Source of the DNA: Pedobacter sp. UBA2067
GTDB taxonomy: Bacteria > Bacteroidota > Bacteroidia > Sphingobacteriales > Sphingobacteriaceae
Direction: 5' to 3'
Length of the DNA: 5,514 bases
Assembly (NCBI GenBank): GCA_002333205.1
Contig: DDAD01000069.1
Location: 10,716 to 16,229 of the forward strand
Shown here: positions 4,903 through 5,514 of the stretch, one piece after another
Layout of the letters: every line of letters begins with the position of its first letter
Position numbering within the stretch: position 1 is the first letter of the stretch
Made by a program: the position numbers and the translations under genes
The notes under the pieces: model-generated
Databases searched by the model: none
Seen by the model: only the letters and a program-made list of their open reading frames with translations
What the model was told of the DNA's origin: nothing

Positions 4903-5514
4903 TTAGGAAACTCCCTGAAGTTTTTTAGCGTGAACCAGGCGTTTTACCCGGCGAAGATCATTTTCACTATCGTTGTAGATTGTGGCAACAGACTCGTCAT
5001 CTGTTATGCCGTTAGCGTTTATGATTGCCAAAACCGACTGCTTTGACATCTTAGGCATGTGTACGAACTTTCTACCAAGGCGGCTATAAATCTCTTTGTA
5101 ACCCTTTTTATTACTGCTCACACCTTTTAAAATCCGTTTCTCCAGATGATCAGTTGCAATCAGGATGATCCCGCATTTATCCTGGAGAATGTTATATAAG
5201 GAAATAAAGAAGTATAGCACTTGGTCAGAAAGCTTATCAGCTTCATCAAGCACAATTACAGGGTTCTCCAGCTTGTTGATCTGCGTGGTAACTGAAAACA
5301 TCATTTCTGCAACTGTGAAACCACCGCTGTCTTTACCCATGCCGTTTAACAGGTCAGCTAAAAAGGTCTTTCTGTTGTAGTATTCGTTGCAGCATACCAT
5401 AAATACATTCTGCTGCTCGGTGAAAAGGCGGGTTACATAGGTTTTCCCGTAGCCTGGATCAGCACAGATGCCGTAAACATTAGCATTCTCCTTAGCATCG
5501 TTTAAGAAATTTGA
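4903..5514 (-). CDS. MuB-like AAA+ ATPase, transposition target-DNA activator (5' end off window)
   Basis: The reading frame is open to the window edge, giving 203 visible residues. The first internal ATG (base 5400) is not the start, because the 38 codons before it encode the P-loop. Numbering from the first visible residue, Walker A is ADPGYGKT (18-25), Walker B is VIVLDEAD with D90 and E91, a sensor-1 region follows in IILIATDHL (117-124), and R145 or R148 in YSRLGRK could be the arginine finger. The tail (about 165-203) is a short helical region like the C-terminal domain of MuB. MuB-family ATPases polymerise on DNA, choose the target, and stimulate the MuA/DDE transposase. The MuB call rests on the motifs plus the DUF3164 and GemA genes downstream. 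An IstB/TniB-type transposition ATPase or another AAA_22-type protein is the alternative. The usual MuB N-terminal DNA-binding domain, and any transposase gene, would lie beyond base 5514. Confidence 0.8.
   Translation of the reverse strand, partial: SNFLNDAKENANVYGICADPGYGKTYVTRLFTEQQNVFMVCCNEYYNRKTFLADLLNGMGKDSGGFTVAEMMFSVTTQINKLENPVIVLDEADKLSDQVLYFFISLYNILQDKCGIILIATDHLEKRILKGVSSNKKGYKEIYSRLGRKFVHMPKMSKQSVLAIINANGITDDESVATIYNDSENDLRRVKRLVHAKKLQGVS

Noticed and set aside
1..5514. CRISPR array, tRNA, rRNA, insertion sequence ends or phage attachment ends
   Set aside because: No regularly spaced direct repeats, cloverleaf or rRNA-like sequence, or terminal inverted repeats were found on reading; the window is filled by coding frames.

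Overview
The window reads as part of the early (replication/transposition) region of a Mu-like transposable prophage in a Bacteroidota host. Every credible gene lies on the minus strand, so the biological order runs from base 5514 down to base 1. The phage assignment rests on a MuB-like AAA+ ATPase at the right edge, followed downstream by a DUF3164-type protein and a GemA/gp16-type (DUF1018) protein, a combination typical of Mu-like early operons. The Bacteroidota assignment is an inference. It rests on two lipoproteins with short type II signals followed by charged residues (CKKE, CSKPEK), the lack of obvious Shine-Dalgarno sequences, moderate GC, and the resemblance of several proteins to forms I recall from Bacteroidota prophages.

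Layout in transcription order: (1) 4903-5514, a MuB-like ATPase whose N-terminus lies off the window; its Walker A motif sits in the 38 codons upstream of the first internal ATG. (2) 3851-4882, three overlapping small genes: a Trp-rich unknown, a possible helix-turn-helix protein resembling DnaA domain IV, and an unknown helical protein. (3) 3194-3847, DUF3164. (4) 2434-3190, a cassette of three genes coupled by ATGA overlaps: a 58-residue two-helix membrane peptide, a DUF4406 protein and a 54-residue lipoprotein. (5) 1369-2453, a RecA/DnaB-fold ATPase coupled by ATGA to a protein with the C-terminal domain seen in phage replication-initiation proteins. (6) 965-1369, GemA. (7) 1-958, a run of five very small genes ending in a second lipoprotein cut by the window edge.

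Sixteen genes fill almost the whole window. Overlaps are 1, 4 or 20 bases and the largest gap is 46 bases, so no internal terminator or promoter is needed and the block is probably one polycistronic transcript whose promoter lies beyond base 5514. No structural gene, tRNA, rRNA, CRISPR array, insertion sequence or phage end is visible. Four genes shorter than 60 codons (3014-3190, 2434-2598, 866-958, 164-337) and one partial gene (1-160) were read directly from the sequence.

Working model (inference): the MuB-like ATPase delivers target DNA to a MuA-type transposase encoded upstream. The ATPase plus initiator-like pair, and perhaps the DnaA-like protein, help recruit or load host replication machinery at the transposition intermediate. 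The membrane peptide, the lipoproteins and the DUF4406 protein are accessory functions; superinfection exclusion or nucleotide-related host modulation are candidates. The parts most worth a second look are this accessory cassette and the replication pair.
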